Assembly: GCF_902364945.1 (NCBI RefSeq)
Contig: NZ_CABJFS010000003.1
Location: 186,001-250,000, forward strand
Direction of reading: 5' to 3'
Length of the DNA stretch: 64,000 nt
Source of the DNA: Collinsella aerofaciens
Lineage (GTDB): Bacteria; Actinomycetota; Coriobacteriia; Coriobacteriales; Coriobacteriaceae
The notes beneath the pieces were generated by a model. It saw nothing but the letters and a program-made list of their open reading frames with translations, was not told the origin of the DNA and made no database searches. This document shows, in pieces, positions 50,060 to 58,880 of the stretch (the first letter of the stretch is position 1; every line of letters starts with the position of its first letter). The translations under genes and the position numbers were made by a program.

Positions 50060-50590
50060 ATGTCTTATTTGGATCTGGCTCGTGGTCGGTATTCTTGTCG
50101 CGAGTTTGAGGACCGTTCTGTTGAGCAGGCTGTGGTGGATGCCATTGTTGAGGCTGGGCGTATTGCTCCTTCTGCTTGTAATAATCATCCAGCCCGTGTG
50201 ATGGTGCTGGATACGCCTGAGCTGTTGGAGAAGGCTGCTGCTTGTCAGCCTCGGTTTGCTCGTGATGGGTCTATCTTTGGAGCTCCGCTTGTCTTCCTTA
50301 TTTGCAGCGTTACCGATGATGCTTGGGTGCGCCCTTATGACCAGATGAATTCCAGTGAAATCGATACGTCCATCGTGTGCGACCAGATGATGATGGAGGC
50401 CACCGAGCAGGGCCTGGGAACGTGCTGGGTATGCCATTTTAAGCCTGAGGTGGCACAGGAGCAGTTCAATCTGCCCAAGTGCGTCTATCCCTATCACATG
50501 CTCGTCTGTGGCTATCCCGCCGACCACATCGCCGATCCCGAGCATCGCGAGGCCCGCACTATTCCCCTCTCCAACTTCCTCCTCAAGTAG
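50060..50590 (+). CDS. Nitroreductase family protein
   Basis: 176 residues. FMN-binding features: ARGRYSCREFEDRSV at the N-terminus (the R-S-x-R-x-F pattern), APSACNNHPARVMVL, and EQGLGTCWVCHF, followed by LPKCVYPYHMLVCGYPAD. Such small nitroreductases use NAD(P)H and FMN to reduce nitro or quinone compounds. The ATG has AGGAGG 6 nt upstream. Codons in about the first 95 positions mostly end in T (GCT, CGT, TCT) and then switch abruptly to the C-ending style of the neighbours. Confidence 0.87.
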   Translation: MSYLDLARGRYSCREFEDRSVEQAVVDAIVEAGRIAPSACNNHPARVMVLDTPELLEKAAACQPRFARDGSIFGAPLVFLICSVTDDAWVRPYDQMNSSEIDTSIVCDQMMMEATEQGLGTCWVCHFKPEVAQEQFNLPKCVYPYHMLVCGYPADHIADPEHREARTIPLSNFLLK

Positions 50591-50701
50591 TTTTAGACAT
50601 ACCTTAAAATCTACCTTTTACCACGCGCCCTTCGCCGAGTTCTGTCCTATCGCATGCAGAGCTCGGCGTTTTGTTTCCCAACCCGTATACAGCCACAAAA
50701 A

Positions 50702-50725
50702 AGGAGCCCGCAGGTGCGAGCTCCT
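50702..50725 (-). terminator. Terminator after divIVA
   Basis: AGGAGC / GCTCCT stem with an imperfect inner part, followed on the minus strand by TTTTTTGTGG. Confidence 0.65.
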
Positions 50726-50754
50726 CTTAAGGACACTAGATTGTAGCTCTGATG

Positions 50755-51429
50755 CTAGTCCAGGTCGTCGGCAGCAAAGTTGTCGATCGGGGCGAAGGGA
50801 TCGGCCACGGGGACAACCGGGTCAGCGACGGGCAGCGGCTCGGCGGGAACAGTCACCGCAGGAGAAGCGGCAGAACCGACCGGCGTGGAGGCCATGAGGT
50901 CGGCCGGGAAGGAGTTCTGGGCATCGTCCATGAAGTGCTGGATGAGCTTGAGGTACTCGGCCTTGAACTCCTCGCGGGAAGCCTTGAGACGATCGATTTC
51001 CTCGAGCTCGGCCTGCTTCTCGGTCAGAGCCTGGCGGATAACCTCGCGGGCCTTAGCGTCAGCCTCGTTGCGGATACGCTCAGCGTTCTCGTTGGCATCG
51101 TTGACGATGGTCTCAGCGGTCTGCTGGGCAGCGATCAGGGCAGCGGAAATCTGGCGCTCCTGAGCGGAGAAGTCAGGGGCGGGAGCAGCCACGGGGGCGG
51201 CAGGAACGGCTTGGGCGGTGGCATCCTGAGCCTGGGCAAGCTGAGCCTGCGCATCGGCAAGCTGCTGCTCGGTAGCAGTCAGGCGACCCTTAAGGTCGAC
51301 GATCTTAGCGAGCATAGCGTCAACCTCGGAGGACAGCGTCTCCAAGAAGACGTCGACCTCGGCGGGATCGTAGCCACGCTTGGCCTCAGAGAAAGTCTGA
51401 GCCTGGATGTCTGCAGGGGTAATAGCCAT
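50755..51429 (-). CDS. divIVA: DivIVA-domain cell-pole/division protein
   Basis: 224 residues. The N-terminal membrane-curvature domain MAITPADIQAQTFSEAKRGY (first 20) continues PAEVDVFLETLSSEVDAM. A coiled coil (about 40-60 and 85-165) is interrupted by an Ala/Pro-rich linker. The end is a disordered acidic, Pro-rich tail (PLPVADPVVPVADPFAP). DivIVA scaffolds polar growth and septum placement. It is the last gene of the yggS-sepF-yggT-divIVA run, as in many Gram-positives. The ATG has AAAGGAG upstream. Confidence 0.9.
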   Translation of the reverse strand: MAITPADIQAQTFSEAKRGYDPAEVDVFLETLSSEVDAMLAKIVDLKGRLTATEQQLADAQAQLAQAQDATAQAVPAAPVAAPAPDFSAQERQISAALIAAQQTAETIVNDANENAERIRNEADAKAREVIRQALTEKQAELEEIDRLKASREEFKAEYLKLIQHFMDDAQNSFPADLMASTPVGSAASPAVTVPAEPLPVADPVVPVADPFAPIDNFAADDLD

Positions 51430-51490
51430 AACAAGTCTCCTTTTTCATCGCCTCGGCGCTATACGCCCGACGTAAGTTACTAAGTCAGTT

Positions 51491-51778
51491 CTATACGAGT
51501 ATACCTATAAGAAGCTGCAGAACCAGCCTCTGCACCAACTGCAACGCAATAATCGCAACGACCGGCGAAAAATCGATACCGCCCATCGGCGGGATGAAAC
51601 GACGGAACAGGTTGAGCCACGGACCGCACACGCTATCGAGCACCGCAGCAATATCCTGAAGCAAACCACCCTGCTTCATGGGAATCCACGTCATAAAGCA
51701 GTAGACGACAATGAGCGTGGAATAGAAGTTGAACAGCGTGTTGACCAGCTGGACGATAGTGTAGATGTTGATGGGAAT
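51491..51778 (-). CDS. yggT: YggT family membrane protein, non-AUG start likely
   Basis: 95 residues if read from ATT (51778), 93 from ATC (51772). It has two membrane segments, IYTIVQLVNTLFNFYSTLIVVYC and VVAIIALQLVQRLVLQLLIGIL, around the conserved loop LNLFRRFIPPMGGIDFSPV. An ATG start at 51694 would remove the first membrane helix. Between the in-frame TAA that ends sepF and the conserved sequence no ATG, GTG or TTG exists, but GAGGAG sits directly before ATT-CCC-ATC. So an AUU or AUC start, as in infC, is the best reading. YggT sits in division gene clusters; its function is unknown. Confidence 0.72.
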   Translation of the reverse strand: MPINIYTIVQLVNTLFNFYSTLIVVYCFMTWIPMKQGGLLQDIAAVLDSVCGPWLNLFRRFIPPMGGIDFSPVVAIIALQLVQRLVLQLLIGILV

Positions 51779-51793
51779 CTCCTCGTCTTGTCT

Positions 51794-52516
51794 TTACTTA
51801 AGGTAGCCGTCGGCACGAAGCTTCTTGAGATCGGAATCTTTGACCTCGCAGCCGGCGGGCAGCACCATGAACACACGGTCGCCCACCTCCTTGACCGTGG
51901 CACCCAGACCGCAGGCAAAGCCGTAAGAGAAGTCCAAGACGCGCTTAGCAACTTCGGTGCGTACGCCCACAAAAATCAGTGCGACAGGCTGCTTGGTGCG
52001 AACGCGGCGCACTACGGTCTCCACGTCGTCATAGCTCTCGGGGCGCAGGACATAGGCCGGCAGCTGCGGCGTGGCGTTGATGATATTGCTCGCATAGGCC
52101 GAGGCATCGCTCGGTGCAGGCGCGGGCGCAGCGGCGGCACGGGCGCGGGTGTTCTCGGCGTAGCTCGACGGCGTGTCATAGGCACCAGGACGATAACCGC
52201 TCGCAACGCTGTCCTGCGAGCGCGAAGGCGGGTTATACGTCGTGGCATGACGGGAGTCATCGCCGACAAGCTGACCGGAGCGCGTATACACGGCAACCGA
52301 CTCAGCTTCACCGCGGCGCGTCTGGCCAAGCAGGCCGTTGCTCGGCTCGTCTTGGGTGTAGAAGCCCTCGCCCGAAGCACCGCTGTAGCCGTTGCCCTGA
52401 TAACTATCGTCATAGCCGTCATCGTAGCCGTAGTCGTCGTCCTGGCCATAACCCTGGTCGTAACCCTGCTGGCCGCCCAGGTGCATCTTATTTTTAATCT
52501 CGTCAAGGAAGCCCAT
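51794..52516 (-). CDS. sepF: Cell division protein SepF
   Basis: 240 residues. The N-terminal amphipathic helix (MGFLDEIKNKMHLGG) is the membrane anchor. A Gly/Tyr/Asp-rich stretch and an Ala/Pro linker (about 18-150) follow, and the C-terminal SepF fold is complete: YVLRPESYDDVETVVRRVRT, VALIFVGVRTEVAKRVLDFSYG, ATVKEVGDRVFMVLPAG. It tethers FtsZ to the membrane in Actinobacteria lacking FtsA. The ATG at 52516 is clear. The linker is long for the family. Confidence 0.93.
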   Translation of the reverse strand: MGFLDEIKNKMHLGGQQGYDQGYGQDDDYGYDDGYDDSYQGNGYSGASGEGFYTQDEPSNGLLGQTRRGEAESVAVYTRSGQLVGDDSRHATTYNPPSRSQDSVASGYRPGAYDTPSSYAENTRARAAAAPAPAPSDASAYASNIINATPQLPAYVLRPESYDDVETVVRRVRTKQPVALIFVGVRTEVAKRVLDFSYGFACGLGATVKEVGDRVFMVLPAGCEVKDSDLKKLRADGYLK

Positions 52517-52576
52517 GGTTGTGTCCTCTCGCGGTTTAGTGCAGGCACCCCGATAATCAGTGCGCACTTCAGAGCC

Positions 52577-53314
52577 TTATTTTACTGCAAACTCCGGGCT
52601 AAATACTACCCTGCCCAGGCGAACGAGCGTAGAGCCCTCCTCAAGGGCAGGCTCAAAGTCCTCGCTCATGCCGCAGGAAAGCTCAGGCAGGTTCAAATCG
52701 GGATGCGCCGCCTCCAGCTCATCCCTCAGCTCACGAAGCCCCGCAAAGGTGCGGCGTGCCACATCCTTATTCCCCCGGGGCGCCATAGTCATAAGCCCCT
52801 GTACGCAAATTCCCTCAAGTTCCGCAAGCTCACCCGCGGCGGCGCGAATCTCATCGGGCGAAAAGCCTCCCTTCGACTCCTCACCACTCACATTGACCTC
52901 GATGAGCACACACTGGGGGCCGGCGAGCTCGCCTGCCTCAATCTTGCGGACAGCACGGCTCGAGATCGCCTGCGCCAGATGCAGCGAACCCACCGAGTGA
53001 ATCAGCTCGGCTGAGCCCAGCACTGCATTGATCTTATTGGTCTGCAGGTTGCCGATCATATCGAAGCGCACCTCGGGCAGCTCCGGATGCTCCGCCAGAC
53101 CCGTGAGCTTGCGAACCAGCTCCTGCGGGCGGTTCTCGGCAAAATTGCGATACCCCGTCTGGATGGCGGCAACGGTCTCATCGACACCAACGGTCTTGGA
53201 CACGGCAATGAGGCGCGCGGCGTCGTGGGGGCGGCCCGCGCGATCGAGCGCCGCATAAAAACGTTCCAGAATCTGCTCGCGGCGAGCGCGCATCAAGTCC
53301 AAATAGTTATCCAT
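52577..53314 (-). CDS. yggS: YggS family pyridoxal phosphate homeostasis protein
   Basis: 245 residues. Single TIM-barrel PLP-binding domain: LIAVSKTVGVDE with the PLP lysine at Lys40, FAENRPQELVRKL, FDMIGNLQTNKINAVL, IEVNVSGEESKGGF, GLMTMAPRGNKDVARRTF, LSCGMSEDFEPALEEGSTLVRLG. It manages free PLP. The ATG at 53314 has GGAGGCG a little further upstream than usual. First gene of the yggS-sepF-yggT-divIVA group. Confidence 0.93.
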   Translation of the reverse strand: MDNYLDLMRARREQILERFYAALDRAGRPHDAARLIAVSKTVGVDETVAAIQTGYRNFAENRPQELVRKLTGLAEHPELPEVRFDMIGNLQTNKINAVLGSAELIHSVGSLHLAQAISSRAVRKIEAGELAGPQCVLIEVNVSGEESKGGFSPDEIRAAAGELAELEGICVQGLMTMAPRGNKDVARRTFAGLRELRDELEAAHPDLNLPELSCGMSEDFEPALEEGSTLVRLGRVVFSPEFAVK

Positions 53315-53364
53315 TGCTAATCGCCTCCGCTGACAGCCAAACAAGTAGTCCCATGCTAACGCAA

Positions 53365-53396
53365 GAGCGCGGCCCCGCATGTGCAAGGCCGCGCTC
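53365..53396 (-). terminator. Possible terminator after phoU
   Basis: Perfect 10-bp stem GAGCGCGGCC / GGCCGCGCTC with a 12-nt loop, followed on the minus strand only by TTGCG, so termination may be partial. Confidence 0.5.
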
Positions 53397-53433
53397 ACTT
53401 AGGTATTTACAATCTTTCGACGAACGGGGTCAC

Positions 53434-54291
53434 TTACTCCTCGTCGTCCTCGCCATCGTCCTCGTCCTCAAGATGATCGAGCAGGTAGCGAAGACCCTCG
53501 CTGACCTCGTTAGCGGGCACCTTGGCAACGTAGCGAGCGTCGACGGCGGGCCTCATGATAACACCCTCGCCCGAAGGCACGCGCATGCTCTCGAGCTCAT
53601 CCTCGTCCACACGGGCGATATCGCCGGCGTTCATACGCTGACCAGTCAACAGGAAGGTCAGACGGCAAGCGGCATCGATGGAAATCGAAGCGATGCGATC
53701 GAGGTAGCGCGAAACCATGATAGCGCGGCGCAGGTCGTCATAGTTGCTGTCGTCGTCCATAAAGTCGCCCGTATCCATACGGTTAAAGGTGCGGAAGAAC
53801 TTCTCGTAGGCGGCGTGCACCGGCTCGTCCTCGACGGCCAAGTTGCAGATGATGGACATGTCATTGGTGACGAGCGCAGAAAGCGAAGAGCCCAGCACCT
53901 GGTAAACAGCTTCGGCCTCGGCCTCAACCGTACCGACGAGCTCCTGGGGCAGCGAGATGTCGGCCTTGATCATATGACGCGTGGCACGGCAGATCTGACG
54001 GACCTTATCGGTCATGCGCTGCAGGTTAAAGTCGACGTAGATAATCGTCTGCAGCAAGCGGAAGTCGGAGGCGACCGGCGACTGCGTGGCGATCAGGTTG
54101 TAGCACACGGCCTCCAAGTTGGCGCAGCGCGCGTCAATCGAAAGCGTGCGCTTCTTGGTCTTGGTGGCGAGCTTGCGGTCGTCGGTCGCATAGGCCTTAA
54201 CGGCATCGTGGAGGGCCAGATCGACGGCCTCGTAGATGCTCAGCATCTCGTGGCGGGCCTCGATGAGCTGACGGGAAAACAGTTTACGCAT
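53434..54291 (-). CDS. phoU: PhoU phosphate regulator
   Basis: 285 residues, helical, with two PhoU repeats (metal motifs around EARHEMLSIYEAVDLAL and MDTGDFMDDDSNYDDLRRAI, the second within YLDRIASISIDAA). The C-terminal extension of about 60 residues ends in DEDDGEDDEE, longer and more acidic than the E. coli protein. PhoU links Pst activity to the PhoR/PhoB-type system; no such pair is in this window. The ATG has GGAGTG upstream. Downstream of pstB in the same direction (93-bp gap). Confidence 0.88.
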   Translation of the reverse strand: MRKLFSRQLIEARHEMLSIYEAVDLALHDAVKAYATDDRKLATKTKKRTLSIDARCANLEAVCYNLIATQSPVASDFRLLQTIIYVDFNLQRMTDKVRQICRATRHMIKADISLPQELVGTVEAEAEAVYQVLGSSLSALVTNDMSIICNLAVEDEPVHAAYEKFFRTFNRMDTGDFMDDDSNYDDLRRAIMVSRYLDRIASISIDAACRLTFLLTGQRMNAGDIARVDEDELESMRVPSGEGVIMRPAVDARYVAKVPANEVSEGLRYLLDHLEDEDDGEDDEE

Positions 54292-54383
54292 GGTTCACTC
54301 CAATCAGTTGGGTGCGGTCATGCCGCCCGCACAGTGAATACGCACCGGACCAGGTCCGATCGGCTTGGGACTAGTCGCACCGA

Positions 54384-55187
<804 letters not shown>

Positions 55188-55199
55188 GGGACTCCTTAA

Positions 55200-56105
55200 C
55201 TAGCGACGCTTGCGCGACAGGAAGCGCGCAAACAGGTTGAAGGCCAGAATGATCACCATCAGCAAGAGCGCGGTGCCGTAGGCTGCGTTCATGTTGATGC
55301 CGTCGTTGGCAAGCAGGTACAGGTGAACCGTCATGGGGCGGCCGGAATCGAGCGGCGAGATAGGTAGATTGATGGCCTGGCCCATGGTGTAGAGCACCAC
55401 GGCGGTCTCGCCAATGGCACGGCCGATGGCAAGGACAATGCCCGTGGCAATACGGCCAAAGGCAGAAGGAAGCACGATCTTGGAGACAACCTGCCACTTG
55501 GTGGCGCCCAGGCCATACGCGCCCCAACGGATATAGCGCGGAACGGCGCGAATGGCCTCTTCGGTGGTGCGCATGACGATGGGAAGCATCAAGAGCGCAA
55601 GCGCCAGAGCGGCCGAGACCATCGAAAGGCCCAGACCCATAGCCTCGACAAACAAGGCGTAGCCAAACAGGCCCATAACGATGGAGGGCACCGAGGCCAA
55701 AGCGTCAGCAGCGTAGCGAATGAGCTCGACGATCTTGCCCTGCTTGGCGTACTCGGCCAGATAGACGGCTGCCAGCACAGCGATCGGCGTGCAGATAAGC
55801 ATGGCGAGCGCCGTCACATAGACGGTCGAGACGATCGTGGGCCAAATACCGCCCTCGGCGTTGACGCCCTGGGGCCAACCGAAGATAAAGTCGAGCGAGA
55901 TGTGTGGCAGGCCGTTGATGACCACGTAGGCGATGATAGCGACCAGCACCAGCGTGGTGATGTATGCCGCGGCACGGAACACGCCAAGCATGATCTTGTT
56001 GGACAGGTCCTTGTTGATGCGGCCCTTCTTGCCGTGGGAAAGGGCACGCTTGATGCGCTCGCGCGACGAGGTCGTATCGACCGACGGGGCGACGGAATCG
56101 GACAT
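55200..56105 (-). CDS. pstA: Phosphate ABC transporter permease PstA
   Basis: 301 residues. A cytoplasmic N-terminus of about 45 residues is followed by six membrane segments. The permease EAA loop is recognisable (IRAVPRYIRWGAYGLGATKWQ, with KIVLPSAFGRIATG). The start ATG has AGGGGG upstream and lies 3 nt after the pstC stop. It pairs with PstC to form the phosphate channel. Confidence 0.93.
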   Translation of the reverse strand: MSDSVAPSVDTTSSRERIKRALSHGKKGRINKDLSNKIMLGVFRAAAYITTLVLVAIIAYVVINGLPHISLDFIFGWPQGVNAEGGIWPTIVSTVYVTALAMLICTPIAVLAAVYLAEYAKQGKIVELIRYAADALASVPSIVMGLFGYALFVEAMGLGLSMVSAALALALLMLPIVMRTTEEAIRAVPRYIRWGAYGLGATKWQVVSKIVLPSAFGRIATGIVLAIGRAIGETAVVLYTMGQAINLPISPLDSGRPMTVHLYLLANDGINMNAAYGTALLLMVIILAFNLFARFLSRKRR

Positions 56106-56108
56106 AGC

Positions 56109-57035
56109 CTACCCCCTCTTCTTCTTGGAAACCAGGCGGACGATGCCCACCAGCGTGGCGGAAATGATAAACAGGACCACGCCCATGCCGAACAGCGCCG
56201 AGCGATGCAGACCCGAGGAATAGCTCATGTCGAGCGCAATCTGGCTCGTGAGCGTCGAGATGGGGCTCGCAATGCTGTCGGGAATAACCGGGGCGTTACC
56301 CACGACCATGAGCACGGCCATGGTCTCGCCGATGGCACGGCCCATACCCAGCACGATGGCATCCACGATACCCAGCTTGGCGGCAGGTAACACGACCTTA
56401 TAGATAGTCTGCCACTTGGTGGCGCCCATGGCATACGATGCCTCGCGAATGCCCATGGGAATGGAATTGAGAGCATCGATGGTAAGCGTCGTGATGGTGG
56501 GCACGATCATAATGGCGAGCACGAACCACGCCGTCAGCGCGCCAAAACCAAGACCGCCGGTCAGTTGTGCGATAAACGGGCGGATGATGATCATGCCAAA
56601 GAAGCCATAGATGATAGAAGGGATGCCGGCCAACAGGTCAACGGCAGGGCTGATGAGCTTGCGCACGCGCTTGCTGGCGATCTCGACCAGATACACGGCC
56701 GTGCCCACGCCTAGGGGCACACCCATGGCGAGCGCACCGACGGTCACCAGACCCGAGCCGGCAAGCAGCGACACGATGCCGTAGTGACCCTCAGAGGGCG
56801 CCCACGTAAAGCTAAAGAAGTCCGCCAGACCGATGTCGGTAAAGACGGGCAGCGCCGAGTACGTGGTAAAGACAAAAATCAGGATGACGGTAACGACCGC
56901 CAAGAACGCGCAGGCAAAGAAGATCCACTGCAGCGCCTTCTCCTTGATATAGGTACTGCGCGATACGAGCGCCAGCTCGCGCTTCTTGGGCGTCTGAACA
57001 TTCCGCTCAGTCTGGGAGTTTTCCTGTGCTTCCAT
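56109..57035 (-). CDS. pstC: Phosphate ABC transporter permease PstC
   Basis: 308 residues with six membrane segments and the EAA motif NSIPMGIREASYAMGATKWQ followed by YKVVLPAAKLGIVDAIVLG. The long N-terminal external loop (PVFTDIGLADFFSFTWAPS) is typical of PstC. I chose the ATG at 57035, 1 nt past the pstS stop, with GGGGAG upstream; a GTG 9 nt earlier overlaps the pstS end and is also possible. Confidence 0.92.
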   Translation of the reverse strand: MEAQENSQTERNVQTPKKRELALVSRSTYIKEKALQWIFFACAFLAVVTVILIFVFTTYSALPVFTDIGLADFFSFTWAPSEGHYGIVSLLAGSGLVTVGALAMGVPLGVGTAVYLVEIASKRVRKLISPAVDLLAGIPSIIYGFFGMIIIRPFIAQLTGGLGFGALTAWFVLAIMIVPTITTLTIDALNSIPMGIREASYAMGATKWQTIYKVVLPAAKLGIVDAIVLGMGRAIGETMAVLMVVGNAPVIPDSIASPISTLTSQIALDMSYSSGLHRSALFGMGVVLFIISATLVGIVRLVSKKKRG

Positions 57036-57036
57036 G

Positions 57037-57873
57037 CTACTCACTCCCCTTCTCGTCGTTGGTGACGGGGATAAAGCCCGCCTCGCGAATCTGCTTGTCC
57101 ATCTTTTCGGACGTCACGTAGTCGATGTAATCCTGCGCCTGCTGCGAAGGCGCACCCTTCACAAAGAAGTAAAGGTCGCGTGAGATTGGATAGCCGCCGC
57201 TCGCGACCGTCTTCTCGGACGCCTCAACATGATTGACCGAGACGGCCTTGACCGAGGTCTTGGCGTTGAGGCTATCGACGAAGCCCAGCGAAATGTAGCC
57301 GATGGCACCGCGCGAACGAGATACCACGTCGCGCACCTGGCCCGTGCCCGAAAGAACGGCCGAGCGGCGATCGAACGGGGTGCCGTCCATCACGATGGTG
57401 CGAAAGGCCTCACGCGTGCCGGACGCCTCATCTCGGTTGATGACCTGAATCCTCAGGTCCTCGCCACCGACTTCTTTCCAGTTGGTGATCTTGCCGGCGT
57501 AAATATCGCGGAGCTGCTCGGTCGAGAGGTTATCGACCGGGTTATCGTCGTTCACGATGACCGCGATACCGTCGTGGGCAATGACGATGGGAGTCAGGCC
57601 CAAATCCTGTTCGTCGGCATTGAGTCCACGGGAGGAGCTGGCAATATCGGCCGTGCCAGCGCTGACGGCTTCGATGCCAGCGGAAGAGCCCAAACCGGAA
57701 ACGAGCACGTCGATGCCGGTCTCCTCCTTAAAGCCCTCTGCCGCAATCTCGGCGATAGGAAGGCAGGTCGTAGAGCCGGCCACGGTAATGGAAGAGGTAG
57801 AAGATCCCGAAGAACAGGCGCACAGCGTAAGCGTAAGCACAGCGGCGCTCAGGACCGATACGATCTTTCTCAT
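57037..57873 (-). CDS. pstS: Phosphate-binding lipoprotein PstS
   Basis: 278 residues. It is an exported lipoprotein (VLTLTLCACSSG). Phosphate-binding motifs are ITVAGSTTCLPI, SGLGSSAGIEAV, ADIASSSRGLN, IAHDGIAVIVND, NRDEASGTREAF and GAIGYISLGFVDS, a short PstS as in Gram-positives. It delivers phosphate to PstCA. It starts inside the end of pgeF (ATGA overlap), with no strong ribosome site of its own, so it is probably translated by coupling. Confidence 0.94.
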   Translation of the reverse strand: MRKIVSVLSAAVLTLTLCACSSGSSTSSITVAGSTTCLPIAEIAAEGFKEETGIDVLVSGLGSSAGIEAVSAGTADIASSSRGLNADEQDLGLTPIVIAHDGIAVIVNDDNPVDNLSTEQLRDIYAGKITNWKEVGGEDLRIQVINRDEASGTREAFRTIVMDGTPFDRRSAVLSGTGQVRDVVSRSRGAIGYISLGFVDSLNAKTSVKAVSVNHVEASEKTVASGGYPISRDLYFFVKGAPSQQAQDYIDYVTSEKMDKQIREAGFIPVTNDEKGSE

Positions 57874-58670
57874 AGCATCACGCCGATCGCAGCATGGCGC
57901 CCACAGGTGCCGTCCTCGTTACGGTAGGAATAAAAGCGGTCGTTCTGACGCACAGTCGAAAGCTGGGTATCCACGATATTATCCGCGTCCACACCGGCAT
58001 CTACCAGCGCCTCACAAATGGCAGCGGAAAGATCGAGCATGCGAGAGGCACTCGCATCGATGCAAGAGAACTCGACGGCAAAGCGATCCATGAGTTCCTG
58101 GGATACCTCGTATTCGTCAGCCAAGATATGGGGGCCGATATAGGCGGAAACGTCGCTCGCATCGCAGCCGGCAGCATCGCAAAGCGCCTGGCACGCCTTG
58201 GCAGAAATACGTGCAATCGTGCCCTTCCAACCGGAGTGCACCACGGCAAATCCGCCGGGGGCCACCAGCACCACGGGAACGCAGTCGGCAAAGCAGAGCA
58301 GCACGGGCACGTCATGGGCCGTACAGACGATGGCATCGCAGCCCTCGGCAATCTGCTCGCGAACAGCCTCAAGATCGTCGGCGCCGTTCGAAGTCACCGT
58401 AACGATATGGTCACCATGTACCTGATTGGGCACGAGCAGATTATACTCGCACTCAGTGGCGCCCATAGCTTCAAGCGCTCGACGACGATTTTCTTGAACA
58501 GCAAAGGGGTCATCGCCTACATGCGAGCCCAGGTTGAGCGAGGAGTACGCATCTTCAGAAACGCCACCGGTGCGCTCGGTAAAGGCAAAGCGGACATCGG
58601 ATGTCGCGCCCTCCACCAACGTAACTCCATCATGGTCGACACGCGAAACGTTGTCCGCACGTGCTGCCAT
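57870..58670 (-). CDS. PgeF/YfiH-type polyphenol oxidase (laccase-domain) family protein
   Basis: 266 residues. Metal motifs of the family are present: VPNQVHGDHIVTV (His), LLCFADCVPVVLVAPG (Cys), VVHSGWKGTIARISAKA (His) and YIGPHI. Members act on purine nucleosides (adenosine phosphorylase/deaminase-like) or edit peptidoglycan precursors in E. coli. The ATG at 58670 has TAGGAGG upstream. It is the first gene of the pst operon and overlaps pstS by 4 nt, so phosphate starvation would also raise it; a phosphorolytic role would make phosphate control sensible. Confidence 0.87.
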   Translation of the reverse strand: MAARADNVSRVDHDGVTLVEGATSDVRFAFTERTGGVSEDAYSSLNLGSHVGDDPFAVQENRRRALEAMGATECEYNLLVPNQVHGDHIVTVTSNGADDLEAVREQIAEGCDAIVCTAHDVPVLLCFADCVPVVLVAPGGFAVVHSGWKGTIARISAKACQALCDAAGCDASDVSAYIGPHILADEYEVSQELMDRFAVEFSCIDASASRMLDLSAAICEALVDAGVDADNIVDTQLSTVRQNDRFYSYRNEDGTCGRHAAIGVML

Positions 58671-58771
58671 ACTAAAGCCTCCTAATAACACAAGTACCGC
58701 GGCGTCGCCGCGCAGTCCGCGTTTATACGGCTGTCATACTTCCTTAAAAGGATACCCGCAGCGGTAGGGAC

Positions 58772-58793
58772 CAAACGTAAAGGGAACGTAAGG
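58772..58793 (-). promoter_or_regulatory. Candidate PHO box (two 11-bp direct repeats)
   Basis: On the minus strand CCTTACGTTCC is followed directly by CTTTACGTTTG, sharing TTACGTT at an 11-bp period as in actinobacterial PhoP/PhoB sites. It lies about 100 bp before pgeF, ahead of a TATGAC/TATAAA stretch. PhoB/PhoP binding is inferred. Confidence 0.5.
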
Positions 58794-58828
58794 AGATTGG
58801 AGGCTTTCGTTTACAAACGAGAAACAAA

Positions 58829-58858
58829 ACGGGGTGCATCCAAATGGACACACCCCGT
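58829..58858 (-). terminator. Terminator after ftsZ
   Basis: ACGGGGTG / CACCCCGT stem with an imperfectly paired loop, followed on the minus strand by TTTTGTTTC. It isolates ftsZ from the pgeF-pst unit. Confidence 0.75.
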
Positions 58859-58880
58859 GCAGGTCGTTGAGAAAAACGAA

